From contig NZ_CABPSQ010000008.1 of assembly GCF_902459775.1 (NCBI RefSeq), positions 124,001-188,000 on the forward strand: a DNA stretch of 64,000 nt, given 5' to 3'. Position 1 is the stretch's first letter, and the number at the start of each line of letters is the position of its first letter. This document shows, one piece after another, positions 29,891 to 38,600 of this stretch. A program made the translations under genes and the position numbers. The notes under the pieces were generated by a model that did no database searches, had not been told where the DNA came from, and worked only from the letters and a program-made list of their open reading frames with translations. Origin of the DNA: Pandoraea captiosa (GTDB lineage: Bacteria > Pseudomonadota > Gammaproteobacteria > Burkholderiales > Burkholderiaceae).

Positions 29891-30676
29891 ATGTCTTCGA
29901 TTACGCTTCTCGCCCTCGACACCTCGACCGAGTTCTGCTCGGTTGCCGTGTACCGTCATGATCCTGCCAGTCACGCGAGCGCGCTTGTCGTCGAGCGCCA
30001 TCTCGATACCGGCCCCGTCTCCAGTACGCATATTCTCCCTGCGGCCCGTGAAGTGCTTCGCGAGGCCGGTGTGACGTTGGCGCAATGCGATGCCATCGCG
30101 TTTGGCGCCGGTCCCGGCTCGTTTACCGGGCTGCGCACCGCTTGCGGCGTTGCACAGGGATTGGCCTTCGGCGCCGGACTGCCGGTAGTGCCCGTCGGAA
30201 CGCTCCTTGCCTGCGCGCAGGCCGCCCGTGCCATGCGCGTCGGTACCGAGCGCGTGCTCGTCGCGCTCGATGCACGCATGAACGAGGCGTATTGGGCCGA
30301 TTATCAGTGGGACGACGTCTGCGGCGACTGGCGCGAGATCCAGGCGCCGTCGCTCGATGCCGCGGAGCAGGTGCGCGCGCCGGACGCCGAATTCGTTGTT
30401 GCCGGTAACGCGGTGACGGCCTTCGGCGAACGTTTGCATGCGAGTACGCGGGCGCAAGCCGTGCTGGCCGACGCCATGCCGCGCGCCCGTTACGTCGCCG
30501 AGCTGGCGGCGCGGGCGTTTGCGCGAGGCGAGGCCATTGCGGCCGATCGCGCGATGCCCGTCTACATTCGCAACAAGGTGGCGCAAACGACGGCTGAGCG
30601 CGAGGCGATCAAGCTGGCTGCAAGTCAGGCGGCAACGCCGGATGCGGCTCGGGCCGACGGCAAGGGGGCGTCCTGA
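29891..30676 (+). CDS. tsaB: TsaB, tRNA t6A biosynthesis protein
   Basis: A 261-residue ASKHA-fold protein that scaffolds TsaD and TsaE in making N6-threonylcarbamoyladenosine at position 37 of ANN-decoding tRNAs. The phosphate-1 motif is [16 protein letters not shown] near residues 6-21. The conserved [20 protein letters not shown] is at about 72-91 and [15 protein letters not shown] near 123. The C-terminal part is variable, as usual. The stop TGA overlaps the rimI ATG by one base. Confidence 0.96.
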   Translation: MSSITLLALDTSTEFCSVAVYRHDPASHASALVVERHLDTGPVSSTHILPAAREVLREAGVTLAQCDAIAFGAGPGSFTGLRTACGVAQGLAFGAGLPVVPVGTLLACAQAARAMRVGTERVLVALDARMNEAYWADYQWDDVCGDWREIQAPSLDAAEQVRAPDAEFVVAGNAVTAFGERLHASTRAQAVLADAMPRARYVAELAARAFARGEAIAADRAMPVYIRNKVAQTTAEREAIKLAASQAATPDAARADGKGAS

Positions 30677-31155
30677 TGCGTCAGGCCGGACCCAACCATT
30701 ATTCGCCCATGACGCTGGCCGATCTCGACGAAGTCGTCGCGGTCGAAGTGCGGGCGTACCCGTTTCCCTGGACGCGTCAGAACTTCGCCGACTCGCTCGA
30801 CGCGGGGCACCTTGGTGTTTGCCTGCGGGCCGTCGACGGTACGTTGCTCGGCTATTTTTTGCTGATGCCGGTGGTCGACGAGTCGCATCTGCTCAACGTC
30901 TGTGTCGCGCCCGAAATGCAGGGCAACGGGCTGGGCGTGCAATTGCTGCAGGAAGTGGTGCGTGTCTCGCGAGAGCTGGGCATGGGCGGCGTGCTGCTGG
31001 AGGTGCGTCCGTCGAACATGCGCGCACTGCGCATTTATGAGCGTTTCGGTTTCGAGCAGATCGGCCGACGCAAGGGATACTATCCGGCGAGCGGGCGTCG
31101 TGAGGACGCTATCGTGATGCGCCTGTCCTGGGAGACCGATCGTGCCGTGGCCTAA
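30676..31155 (+). CDS. rimI: RimI ribosomal-protein S18 alanine N-acetyltransferase
   Basis: GNAT acetyltransferase of 159 residues acting on the N-terminal alanine of S18. Acetyl-CoA binding is by [20 protein letters not shown] near 74-95; [20 protein letters not shown] and GRRKGYYP with the catalytic tyrosine region follow. tsaB-rimI pairing is common in Proteobacteria. Its last 14 bases overlap the uracil-DNA glycosylase gene. Confidence 0.94.
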   Translation: MRQAGPNHYSPMTLADLDEVVAVEVRAYPFPWTRQNFADSLDAGHLGVCLRAVDGTLLGYFLLMPVVDESHLLNVCVAPEMQGNGLGVQLLQEVVRVSRELGMGGVLLEVRPSNMRALRIYERFGFEQIGRRKGYYPASGRREDAIVMRLSWETDRAVA

Positions 31156-32272
31156 AGCGATTCTGGAAGAGTTCGGGCTCTGGCCGGTGTGGATGTCCAA
31201 TGACGCCGTGGCGAATGCTGAGAAGGCTTCGAATGCCGCAATGGTGGCGTCCGCCGCAGCCGTTGGCCTGGAGGATGATGGGGGCGTGGCAACGCTGGCC
31301 GCTCCCATGTCCTCGCCCGGCGCCCGCAGCAAGGATCTACCCCCCTGGGACGTGACGTCAGAGGTGGCGCCTGTAGGAGCGACGCGATCCGCCTCACCGG
31401 CCGCTTCACGGTCCGCTTCACAGTCCGCTTCACAAGTCGCTTCCCAGGCTGCTGCGTTCGACGGCGCGATGTCGTCCTCCCCGAGACGGGAAGCCCCCTC
31501 GGCGCCGGCTGCACGAGCGGGCAACCGGCGTGACACTGACATGCCGCCCGACGACGTGCCGATGTGGCTCGACAGCGATGGATATGGCGATGGCGATGCC
31601 GCCGCCGATGCTGCACTCTGGTCGATCGTGCGCGACGCGCATGAGGTGGCGCCGTCGCGAGCGCTGTTGCCGGGTGTCGAAACGCTGGATTGGGACGCGC
31701 TCACCGAGCGCGTCGCCAATTGCCGATTGTGCGGTCTGTGCGAAAAGCGCACGCAGACCGTGTTCGGTGTTGGCGATCGCGAAGCCGATTGGTTGCTGGT
31801 GGGTGAGGCGCCGGGACAACAGGAAGACTTGCAGGGCGAACCGTTTGTCGGCCAGGCGGGCAAGCTGCTCGACAACATGCTGCGTGCATCGGCCCTCAAG
31901 CGAGGCGAGAACGTCTACATCGCGAACGTGTTGAAGTGCCGACCGCCGAACAATCGCGATCCCGAAGCCGATGAAGTGGCGAGCTGCGAGCCGTATCTGA
32001 AGCGACAGGTCGCGCTGCTCAAGCCGCGCGTGATCGTGGTGATGGGGCGCTTCGCGGCGCAGAGCATTCTGCGCACGCAGGCGAGCATCGCGAGCCTGCG
32101 CGGGCGTGTGCACGAGTACGAAGGGGTGCCGGTGATCGTGACATACCATCCGGCGTATCTGTTGCGCAGTCTGCCCGACAAGGCCAAGGCCTGGACGGAT
32201 TGGTGCCTGGCGCGGGCTACCTACGAGGCAGTGTGCGAAACGACTCCGGACAACAAGCCTACGGCGAACTGA
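31142..32272 (+). CDS. Family 4-type uracil-DNA glycosylase with long N-terminal extension
   Basis: Excises uracil from DNA; 376 residues, nearly twice the usual ~200. The catalytic domain starts near 175. It carries four cysteines of a 4Fe-4S cluster (CRLCGLC near 194, LKCRPPN near 265, CEPYLKRQ near 282), the active motif [20 protein letters not shown] near 220, and the late motif [10 protein letters not shown]. The N-terminal ~150 residues are Ala/Ser/Pro-rich except for a conserved-looking start [19 protein letters not shown] coding for this extension includes a 12-bp tandem repeat. The start is GTG inside rimI. The older label SPO1 DNA-polymerase-related describes the same family. Confidence 0.9.
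   Translation: MPWPKAILEEFGLWPVWMSNDAVANAEKASNAAMVASAAAVGLEDDGGVATLAAPMSSPGARSKDLPPWDVTSEVAPVGATRSASPAASRSASQSASQVASQAAAFDGAMSSSPRREAPSAPAARAGNRRDTDMPPDDVPMWLDSDGYGDGDAAADAALWSIVRDAHEVAPSRALLPGVETLDWDALTERVANCRLCGLCEKRTQTVFGVGDREADWLLVGEAPGQQEDLQGEPFVGQAGKLLDNMLRASALKRGENVYIANVLKCRPPNNRDPEADEVASCEPYLKRQVALLKPRVIVVMGRFAAQSILRTQASIASLRGRVHEYEGVPVIVTYHPAYLLRSLPDKAKAWTDWCLARATYEAVCETTPDNKPTAN
31389..31448 (+). repeat. 12-bp coding tandem repeat in the glycosylase gene
   Basis: Five consecutive 12-mers built on CCGCTTCACNGT encode a Ser/Ala-rich stretch ([18 protein letters not shown]). The units are in frame (four codons), so copy-number change would not shift the frame. Confidence 0.75.
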
Positions 32273-33459
32273 TCGAAGCCCTGCGCGAGGCGCCAGTGCG
32301 CGACCTCGCGTGGTTGCTGTTGTCCGCCGATTTGCTGAGCGCCGCGCGGTTTCCGGCGGCGCTCGCCCATTTCGACAGCGTGCAGGCAGCGGCCGATGAC
32401 GCTGTCGCCTCACCGTTGGGTGGGCCACCCGACACGCCTAGCGGCATCTCGGAACCCGTCTTCCATTCCCGCTTTCTGCACGATTGGCTCCTCGCTTGCG
32501 ACGCCGATCCGGAACCGTTGCGCGACATGCTCGCGCGCGGCGAAAGTCACCGGTTAGGGCGTTACGCTGAGCAGCTGTTGCATTTTGCGTTGCTCCACAA
32601 TCCACGCTTCGACCTGCTTGCGGCGGGTTTGCAGGTGCGCGACGCGCGTCGCGGCAACATGACACTGGGCGAGTGCGACTTCCTTCTGGCGCGCCGTATG
32701 GATCGCCAGTTGCTGCATTGGGAGCTGGCGGTGAAGCTGTATCTGTTCGTCCCACCGGAACCCGGCTCGGGTGCGTCGGCCATGCTCGATGAGCGAGCGA
32801 TTCAGTTTCATTGGCTGGGGCCGAATCTCGCCGACAGTCTCGCCGACAAGGTGGCGAGGTTGCTCGGGCATCAATTGCGTCTGACCTCGCTCGACGCAGC
32901 GCGCAGCGCGTTGCCTGCTGCCGGGCCGTGGTTGCCGCAGGTGTATCTCAAGGGATGGTTGTTCCATCCGCTGGGGCAGCGCGGGACGTTGCCGCAAGTG
33001 GCGTCCGAGACGCACGGTCGCGGCTGGTGGGCAACGCTGGACGAATGGTGGGCGCATGCCCAGCGAATGACACGACACACTTCACAGCAAACGCCGCAGC
33101 AAGCTCGGGCGTGGGCCATGCTGCCTCGTGCGCGTTGGCTTGCGCCGGCACGTGTGGCGGCGTCCGGCGCGCTGCCGCTCGATGCCATGCGTGTGCGGAT
33201 CGAGTCGCACTGGCGAGAGCGTGGCGTTGCAGAACCCTTGTTGATCGTGTCGTTGATGCGACGCGCACGTAACGATCAAGGGGGTGACGTACCGGCTGAC
33301 GGCGCGAGCGACTGGTTCGAATGCGAGCGCGGCTTCATCGTCCCCGACTTCTGGGCCCCGCGTGCGCGGCACCGCATTGAAGAGCTGCGCGAACGCGCGG
33401 ACGCCGCCGCACGGCGCGCGCTGGCGCAGACGGCAGACGATGGTGCCCCGTCGATCTGA
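32200..33459 (+). CDS. DUF1853 family protein
   Basis: About 410-419 residues, cytoplasmic by appearance, of the DUF1853 family with no established function. Recognisable stretches are LREAPVRDLAWLLLSADLL at the N-terminus, GRYAEQLLHFALLHNPRFDL, HWELAVKLYLF, LPQVYLKGWLFHPLG, and WFECERGFIVPDFW near the end. The start is uncertain: TTG 32200, GTG 32203 and GTG 32233 all lie within the glycosylase 3' end, giving overlaps of 40-73 bases; no ATG is available before the conserved region. The last gene of the tsaB operon, it faces thiD across 21 bp. Confidence 0.82.
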   Translation: MVPGAGYLRGSVRNDSGQQAYGELIEALREAPVRDLAWLLLSADLLSAARFPAALAHFDSVQAAADDAVASPLGGPPDTPSGISEPVFHSRFLHDWLLACDADPEPLRDMLARGESHRLGRYAEQLLHFALLHNPRFDLLAAGLQVRDARRGNMTLGECDFLLARRMDRQLLHWELAVKLYLFVPPEPGSGASAMLDERAIQFHWLGPNLADSLADKVARLLGHQLRLTSLDAARSALPAAGPWLPQVYLKGWLFHPLGQRGTLPQVASETHGRGWWATLDEWWAHAQRMTRHTSQQTPQQARAWAMLPRARWLAPARVAASGALPLDAMRVRIESHWRERGVAEPLLIVSLMRRARNDQGGDVPADGASDWFECERGFIVPDFWAPRARHRIEELRERADAAARRALAQTADDGAPSI

Positions 33460-33480
33460 GCGTTGTCGTATGCCTGGCCG

Positions 33481-34317
33481 TCAGTCCTTGCGCCACACCG
33501 CATGGAAGTGGTGGACAGGGCCGATCCCCTTGCCGATGCGCAACTCGTCGCTGGCGGCCAGCGCGCCGTTGAGATAGGCCTTGGCGTCGCGCACAGTGTC
33601 CGACCAGTCGTTGCGACGCGGACGCAGTGCTGCGAGCGCGGCAGACAACGTGCAGCCCGTGCCGTGCGTGTTGTGCGCGGCAATGCGCGGCGCCGTGAAG
33701 CGCTCGACGCCGGCGGCGCTCACGAGCCAGTCGGGGCTGAGATCGCCGGCAAGGTGGCCGCCTTTGACGAGCACGTTGCGTGCACCCAGCGCACGCAGGG
33801 CTTGCGCCTGGCGCTCCATTTCGTGCTCATCCGTCGCCGCGTCCACGCCCAGCAACGCAGCGGCTTCCGGGAGGTTGGGCGTGATCAGATCGGCAAGCGG
33901 CAGCAGTTCGTCGCGCAGTGCGGCAACGGCATCCGGTTGCAGCAGCGCGTGACCGCTCTTCGAAATCATGACCGTGTCGAGTACCACGAACCGGGGCTTG
34001 TACTGGCGCAATCCGGCGGCCACGGCGCGTACAACGTCGGCGTTCGCGAGCATGCCGAGTTTCACGGCATCGACATCCAGATCCTGAAAGACGGCGTCCA
34101 TTTGCGCCGTCACGAAACTCGCGGGTGGCGTGTGAATGCCCGTAACACCCTGCGTGTTCTGTGCGGTGAGCGCCGTGATCACGCTGGCGCCGTAAGCGCC
34201 GAGTGCTGAGAACGTCTTGAGGTCCGCCTGAATCCCGGCGCCACCGCCGGAATCGGAGCCGGCAATGGTCAGGGCGATGGGAATGGGTGACGTGTGCGAC
34301 GACTGAGGCAAATTCAT
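33481..34317 (-). CDS. thiD: Hydroxymethylpyrimidine/phosphomethylpyrimidine kinase
   Basis: Phosphorylates HMP and HMP-P to HMP-PP in thiamine synthesis; ribokinase fold, 278 residues. The substrate motif TIAGSDSGGGAGIQADLKTF is at about 15-34, QMDAVFQDLDVDAVKLGML near 70-90, LDTVMISKSG near 115, and the anion-hole motif THGTGCTLSAALAA near 235. I chose the ATG at 34317, one base after the lplT stop, over a TTG seven codons upstream inside lplT. Translational coupling to lplT is likely. Confidence 0.94.
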   Translation of the reverse strand: MNLPQSSHTSPIPIALTIAGSDSGGGAGIQADLKTFSALGAYGASVITALTAQNTQGVTGIHTPPASFVTAQMDAVFQDLDVDAVKLGMLANADVVRAVAAGLRQYKPRFVVLDTVMISKSGHALLQPDAVAALRDELLPLADLITPNLPEAAALLGVDAATDEHEMERQAQALRALGARNVLVKGGHLAGDLSPDWLVSAAGVERFTAPRIAAHNTHGTGCTLSAALAALRPRRNDWSDTVRDAKAYLNGALAASDELRIGKGIGPVHHFHAVWRKD

Positions 34318-34318
34318 A

Positions 34319-35611
34319 TCAATGCTTGACTTCGCCAATGAGCGCCACCGAGTCGAATTCGCGCTGATTGGCCTGGTGACGCTTCATGACGAGCCACATC
34401 GTGCCTGAGACGAAAACACCGAACAGAATGATGACGACACCCACCGGCACGTTGAACCAGATCAGTAGCGCATAGAGGCACAGCATGATGAGCACCGAGA
34501 GATTCTCGTTGAAGTTCTGCACGGCGATGGAGTGGCCCGCCGATAGCAGCACGTGACCGCGGTGCTGGAGCAGGGCGTTCATCGGGACCACGAAGAAACC
34601 TGCGAGCGCGCCCACGATGATGAGGAAGATGTACGAGATGATCAGATACAGCGGCACCTTCCACTCGGTGCCCCACGGCAGGAGATCCTTCGAGAAGAAG
34701 GCCATGGCCATGACGGCAATGCCCATGGCGATGCCGACCGGCAGCACCGACAGCGAGCGCTTGAGCGGAATGCGCGAGGCGGCGACGATGGCGCCGATGG
34801 CCACGCCGACGGCCGACACCGCTTGCAGGATCGCCCCTTCGGAGAGCGTCATGCCGAGCGCCTTCTCGGCCCAGCGAAGCACGATGAATTGCAGTGTGGC
34901 GCCGGCGCCCCAGAACAACGTGGTGACGGCCAGCGAAATCTGGCCAAGCTTGTCGCGCCACAGCGTGACGAAGCAATCGGCGAAATCGGACACGAGTTTG
35001 ATCGGGTTGCGTTCCTGACGCGCATAGCGTGCGCCGGTGTCGGGAATTCGCAGATTGAACAGTGCCGCGATCACGTAAATCCCCATGATGACGATCATCG
35101 CGGCCATGGCCGGCGAGTTGATCACCTCAGGGGTGTGAAGCAGCACCCATTGGGAGATGTGCGGACTGATCAGCGCACCGCCGAGCACAGTGCCGAGAAT
35201 GATCGAACTGACGGTGAGTCCTTCAATCCAGCCATTGGCCGCCACGAGCCGTTCGGCGGGAAGCAGCTCGGTGAGAATGCCGTATTTCGCGGGCGAATAG
35301 GCGGCGGCGCCGAATCCCACTACGCCGTATGCAATGAGCGGATGTGAGCCGAACAACATCATCAGGCAACCGGCGACCTTGATCGAGTTGCTGATGAACA
35401 TGACCTTGCCCTTGGGCATCGAGTCGGCAAACGCCCCGACGTAGGCGGCGAGAATGACGTAAGAGAGAACGAAGAAGAGTTTGAGCAGCGGTGTCATCCA
35501 CTGCGGGGAATGCAGATCTTTCAGGAGTGCGATTGCAGCAATGAGCAATGCATTGTCGGCCAGCGACGAAAAAAACTGCGCGGCCATGATGGTATAAAAG
35601 CCTTTCTTCAT
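34319..35611 (-). CDS. lplT: Lysophospholipid transporter LplT
   Basis: MFS-type inner-membrane protein of 430 residues that flips lysophospholipids inward for re-acylation. The N-terminus GFYTIMAAQFFSSLADNALL, then KGKVMFISNSIKVAGCLMML, SPAKYGILTELLPAERLVA and NGWIEGLTVSSIILG match LplT. About eleven to twelve hydrophobic helices are visible. In E. coli lplT is fused in an operon with the acyltransferase gene aas; no acyltransferase is seen here, and the partner gene is thiD. A perfect inverted repeat lies 60-80 bp upstream. Confidence 0.92.
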   Translation of the reverse strand: MKKGFYTIMAAQFFSSLADNALLIAAIALLKDLHSPQWMTPLLKLFFVLSYVILAAYVGAFADSMPKGKVMFISNSIKVAGCLMMLFGSHPLIAYGVVGFGAAAYSPAKYGILTELLPAERLVAANGWIEGLTVSSIILGTVLGGALISPHISQWVLLHTPEVINSPAMAAMIVIMGIYVIAALFNLRIPDTGARYARQERNPIKLVSDFADCFVTLWRDKLGQISLAVTTLFWGAGATLQFIVLRWAEKALGMTLSEGAILQAVSAVGVAIGAIVAASRIPLKRSLSVLPVGIAMGIAVMAMAFFSKDLLPWGTEWKVPLYLIISYIFLIIVGALAGFFVVPMNALLQHRGHVLLSAGHSIAVQNFNENLSVLIMLCLYALLIWFNVPVGVVIILFGVFVSGTMWLVMKRHQANQREFDSVALIGEVKH

Positions 35612-35948
35612 CGGTACTTGAGTCGATCCCGTGCGGCGTAAAACTTGCGTGTCTCGGTTGTCGGCATCCGCGGTATCCCCCAGGGATACCCATACGGGAA
35701 GAAACCGGGCTTAAACACAGGGGTATCTGCGCTCATCGGCCATGCAAATGTCGCTATTGGACCGTATGTTCGGTCTTGAAGCCCCCGTGTCGGGCGCCCG
35801 GTCGCCCTCGGTCTGAGACCGATATTGTTATCGGGATAAAGATTTCGGCAAAACAAGTTGTGCGCACGGCTTTATAACACGAAAATATGCCGATGCGTTA
35901 TGCCGCCGGCCTGTGCTGGCGAGCTTCTCCTACGATTCGATTCCCGCC
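35612..35948. other. Divergent intergenic region lplT / alr
   Basis: About 337 bp with no supported gene. It contains the inverted repeat at 35672-35690, a second GGGGTATC half-site at about 35722, and an A/T-rich stretch with TATAAC at 35873-35878 near alr, for which no well-spaced -35 was found. Confidence 0.45.
35672..35690. promoter_or_regulatory. Inverted repeat upstream of lplT (candidate operator)
   Basis: GGTATCCC-CCA-GGGATACC: perfect 8-bp arms with a 3-bp centre. A further GGGGTATC half-site lies about 35 bp away. Position relative to lplT (61 bp before its start) fits a repressor or activator site. Confidence 0.45.
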
Positions 35949-37019
35949 ATGCCTCGTCCAATCAAAGTTTCGATTCATACCGCAGCACTCGCCCATAATC
36001 TCGACGTCGCACGCCGCCATGCCCCCAACGCCAAGGTCTGGGCTGTGGTCAAGGCCAATGCCTATGGGCACGGCATCGAGAACGCGTATCCCGGATTGCG
36101 CGACGCCGACGGATTCGGCCTGCTCGACCTCGAGGAAGCGGTGCGTTTGCGCGAACTCGGCTGGGCCGGCCCCATTCTGTTGCTCGAAGGATTCTTCAAG
36201 CCCGAAGATCTCGCGATCGTCGACAAGTACGGTCTGACGACGACCGTCCATAGCGACGAACAGCTGCGTATGCTGGAGACCGCGCGTCTGAGCAAGCCGC
36301 TCAACGTACAGCTCAAGATGAACTCGGGCATGAACCGTCTCGGTTTTGCGCCCGATCGTTTTCGCGCTGCCTGGGAACGTGCACGCGCCATTCCGGGCGT
36401 CAGCCAGATCGTGCTCATGACGCATTTCTCGGATGCCGATGGCGAGCGCGGCATTGCGCATCAGATGGAAGCATTCGAGCGCGGCGCTCGCGACGTGCCC
36501 GGCGAGCGCAGTCTGTCGAACTCGGCGGCCACGCTGTTTCATCCGGGCGCGCATGGGGCATGGGTGCGTCCCGGCATCATGCTTTACGGCTCGTCGCCGA
36601 AAGGCCTCGAAGTCACGGCCGCCGAACTCGATCTCCAGCCGACGATGACGCTCGAGAGCGAACTGATCGGCATTCAGGACGTGCCTGCCGGCGGCTCGGT
36701 CGGCTACGGCAGCGTGTTCACGGCGGATGCACCAATGCGCGTGGGCACCGTCGCGTGTGGCTATGCGGACGGTTATCCGCGCGTGGCCCCCACCGGCACG
36801 CCGATTCTCGTCGATGGCGTGCCAACGCGCACGATCGGGCGCGTATCGATGGACATGCTCTCCGTCGATCTCACGCCCGTGCCCCAGGCACGCGTTGGTA
36901 CGCCCGTGACGCTGTGGGGCCGGGGACTTTGCATCGACGACGTCGCGGCATCGGCGGGCACACTCGGGTATGAACTGATGTGTGCCGTGGCACGTCGCGT
37001 GCCGGTTCACGCCTTCTGA
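35949..37019 (+). CDS. alr: Alanine racemase
   Basis: PLP enzyme making D-alanine for peptidoglycan, 356 residues. The PLP lysine is K35 in [26 protein letters not shown] near 120 and the second catalytic base, a tyrosine in [12 protein letters not shown] near 254, are present. [13 protein letters not shown] and VTLWGRG are the C-terminal barrel-domain motifs. The [13 protein letters not shown] is preferred over one 12 codons earlier, since it matches the family start. radA follows 22 bp downstream. Confidence 0.96.
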   Translation: MPRPIKVSIHTAALAHNLDVARRHAPNAKVWAVVKANAYGHGIENAYPGLRDADGFGLLDLEEAVRLRELGWAGPILLLEGFFKPEDLAIVDKYGLTTTVHSDEQLRMLETARLSKPLNVQLKMNSGMNRLGFAPDRFRAAWERARAIPGVSQIVLMTHFSDADGERGIAHQMEAFERGARDVPGERSLSNSAATLFHPGAHGAWVRPGIMLYGSSPKGLEVTAAELDLQPTMTLESELIGIQDVPAGGSVGYGSVFTADAPMRVGTVACGYADGYPRVAPTGTPILVDGVPTRTIGRVSMDMLSVDLTPVPQARVGTPVTLWGRGLCIDDVAASAGTLGYELMCAVARRVPVHAF

Positions 37020-37041
37020 GTGCCACCACAGGAATTGCTGC

Positions 37042-38415
37042 ATGGCTAAAGCCAAGACCGTCTATATCTGTACCGAGTGTGGGGGGCAGACGCCCAAATG
37101 GGCGGGGCAGTGCCCCAACTGCAACGGGTGGAATACGCTCGTCGAGTCTGTTGCGGAGACGTCCACCGGGCATCGCTATCAGGCGTTGGCCAAGAGTACC
37201 CCGGTGCGCAAGCTCGCCGAGATCGAGGCGTCCGACGTGCCGCGTTTTTCCAGCGGTGTGAGCGAGTTCGATCGTGTCCTGGGCGGTGGTCTCGTGGCGG
37301 GCGGCGTGGTGCTGATCGGTGGCGATCCCGGCATCGGCAAGTCGACGCTGCTGCTTCAGTCGCTCGCCCATCTGGCGCGTGAGCGGCGAGCGCTGTACGT
37401 CAGTGGCGAAGAGTCGGGTGCGCAGATTGCCTTGCGCGCGCAGCGGCTCGGGCTTGGCGCGGCGGGGGAAGGCGGCGGTGAGCTTGACCTGCTCGCCGAA
37501 ATCCAGCTGGAGAAAATTCTCGGTGCCATCGAATCGGAGAAACCGGATGTCGTGGTCATCGACTCGATTCAGACGATCTATTCCGAGGCGCTGACGTCGG
37601 CCCCCGGATCGGTGGCGCAGGTACGCGAGTGTGCTGCGCAGTTGACGCGCACGGCCAAGCAAAGCGGTGTCACCGTCATCATGGTCGGTCATGTGACGAA
37701 GGAGGGCAGCCTCGCCGGGCCGCGCGTGCTCGAACATATCGTCGATACGGTCTTGTACTTCGAGGGGGACACGCATTCGTCGTATCGTCTCGTCCGTGCG
37801 TTCAAGAACCGCTTCGGTGCCGTGAACGAGCTGGGCGTGTTCGCCATGACGGAGAAGGGGCTGCGAGGCGTGGCCAATCCGTCGGCCCTGTTTCTCTCGC
37901 AGCACGAGCAAAGTGTGCCGGGTTCCTGTGTGCTGGTCACGCAAGAGGGCACACGTCCGCTGCTCGTAGAAGTGCAGGCGCTGGTCGATACGGCGCAGGT
38001 GCCGAACCCGCGGCGCCTTGCCGTCGGGTTGGAGCAGAATCGCCTGGCGATGTTGCTTGCCGTGATGCATCGGCATGCGGGCATCGCCTGCTTCGATCAG
38101 GACGTGTTTCTGAACGCCGTTGGCGGTGTCAAGATCACCGAACCTGCCGCCGATCTGGCGGTGTTGCTTGCGATTCACTCGTCGCTGCGCAACAAGCCGT
38201 TGCCGCGCGGCATCGTGGCGTTCGGTGAGGTGGGGCTGGCGGGCGAAATCCGGCCGAGCCCGCGCGGTCAGGATCGCCTCAAGGAAGCCGCCAAACTTGG
38301 CTTCTCGATTGCGATCATTCCGAAAGCGAATGCGCCGAAACAGCCGATCGACGGACTGGAGGTGCATGCCGTCGACCGCCTTGAGCAAGCGATTTCCGTG
38401 GTCGCGGGGTTGTAG
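37042..38415 (+). CDS. radA: DNA repair protein RadA
   Basis: RecA-like branch-migration ATPase of 457 residues acting in recombinational repair. The N-terminal C4 zinc finger is CTECGGQTPKWAGQCPNC (about 10-27). Walker A GGDPGIGKSTLLLQ is at about 93-106 and Walker B VVVIDSIQTIYSE near 170. The RadA-specific KNRFG motif occurs in AFKNRFGAVNELGVF near 255. The C-terminal Lon-like domain (PRGIVAFGEVGLAGEIRP) lacks a protease dyad, as in other RadA. AGGA precedes the ATG at 37042. Confidence 0.97.
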   Translation: MAKAKTVYICTECGGQTPKWAGQCPNCNGWNTLVESVAETSTGHRYQALAKSTPVRKLAEIEASDVPRFSSGVSEFDRVLGGGLVAGGVVLIGGDPGIGKSTLLLQSLAHLARERRALYVSGEESGAQIALRAQRLGLGAAGEGGGELDLLAEIQLEKILGAIESEKPDVVVIDSIQTIYSEALTSAPGSVAQVRECAAQLTRTAKQSGVTVIMVGHVTKEGSLAGPRVLEHIVDTVLYFEGDTHSSYRLVRAFKNRFGAVNELGVFAMTEKGLRGVANPSALFLSQHEQSVPGSCVLVTQEGTRPLLVEVQALVDTAQVPNPRRLAVGLEQNRLAMLLAVMHRHAGIACFDQDVFLNAVGGVKITEPAADLAVLLAIHSSLRNKPLPRGIVAFGEVGLAGEIRPSPRGQDRLKEAAKLGFSIAIIPKANAPKQPIDGLEVHAVDRLEQAISVVAGL

Positions 38416-38448
38416 TCGAACCTGTGTCGCTGCGACTGGCGAGGACAA

Positions 38449-38476
38449 AGAAAAGCCCGGTCGGATGACCGGGCTT
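38449..38476. terminator. Terminator between radA and yheS
   Basis: AAGCCCGGTC and GACCGGGCTT form a perfect 10-bp stem with a GGAT loop. On the minus strand it is followed by TTCTTT, on the plus strand only by GTCGTTT, so it is stronger for the minus-strand yheS transcript. Confidence 0.75.
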
Positions 38477-38526
38477 GTCGTTTGCTCGGCGCTCAAGCAC
38501 CTGGGTGCCCGAGCGGGGGCATAAGC

Positions 38527-38552
38527 CGTCATGCGTCGTCATGCGTCGTCAT
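38527..38552. repeat. 10-bp tandem repeat near yheS 3' end
   Basis: CGTCATGCGT occurs twice in tandem, followed by a partial third copy CGTCATG, in the noncoding gap between radA and yheS. Confidence 0.6.
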
Positions 38553-38600
38553 GAGCGCCCGGAAGCACCCTTCAGCCCCTGAAGCCCCCGGAAGCGGGCC

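Noticed and set aside
35858-35878. TTGTGC and TATAAC as an alr promoter
   Set aside because: Only 9 bp separate the two hexamers, too short for sigma-70.
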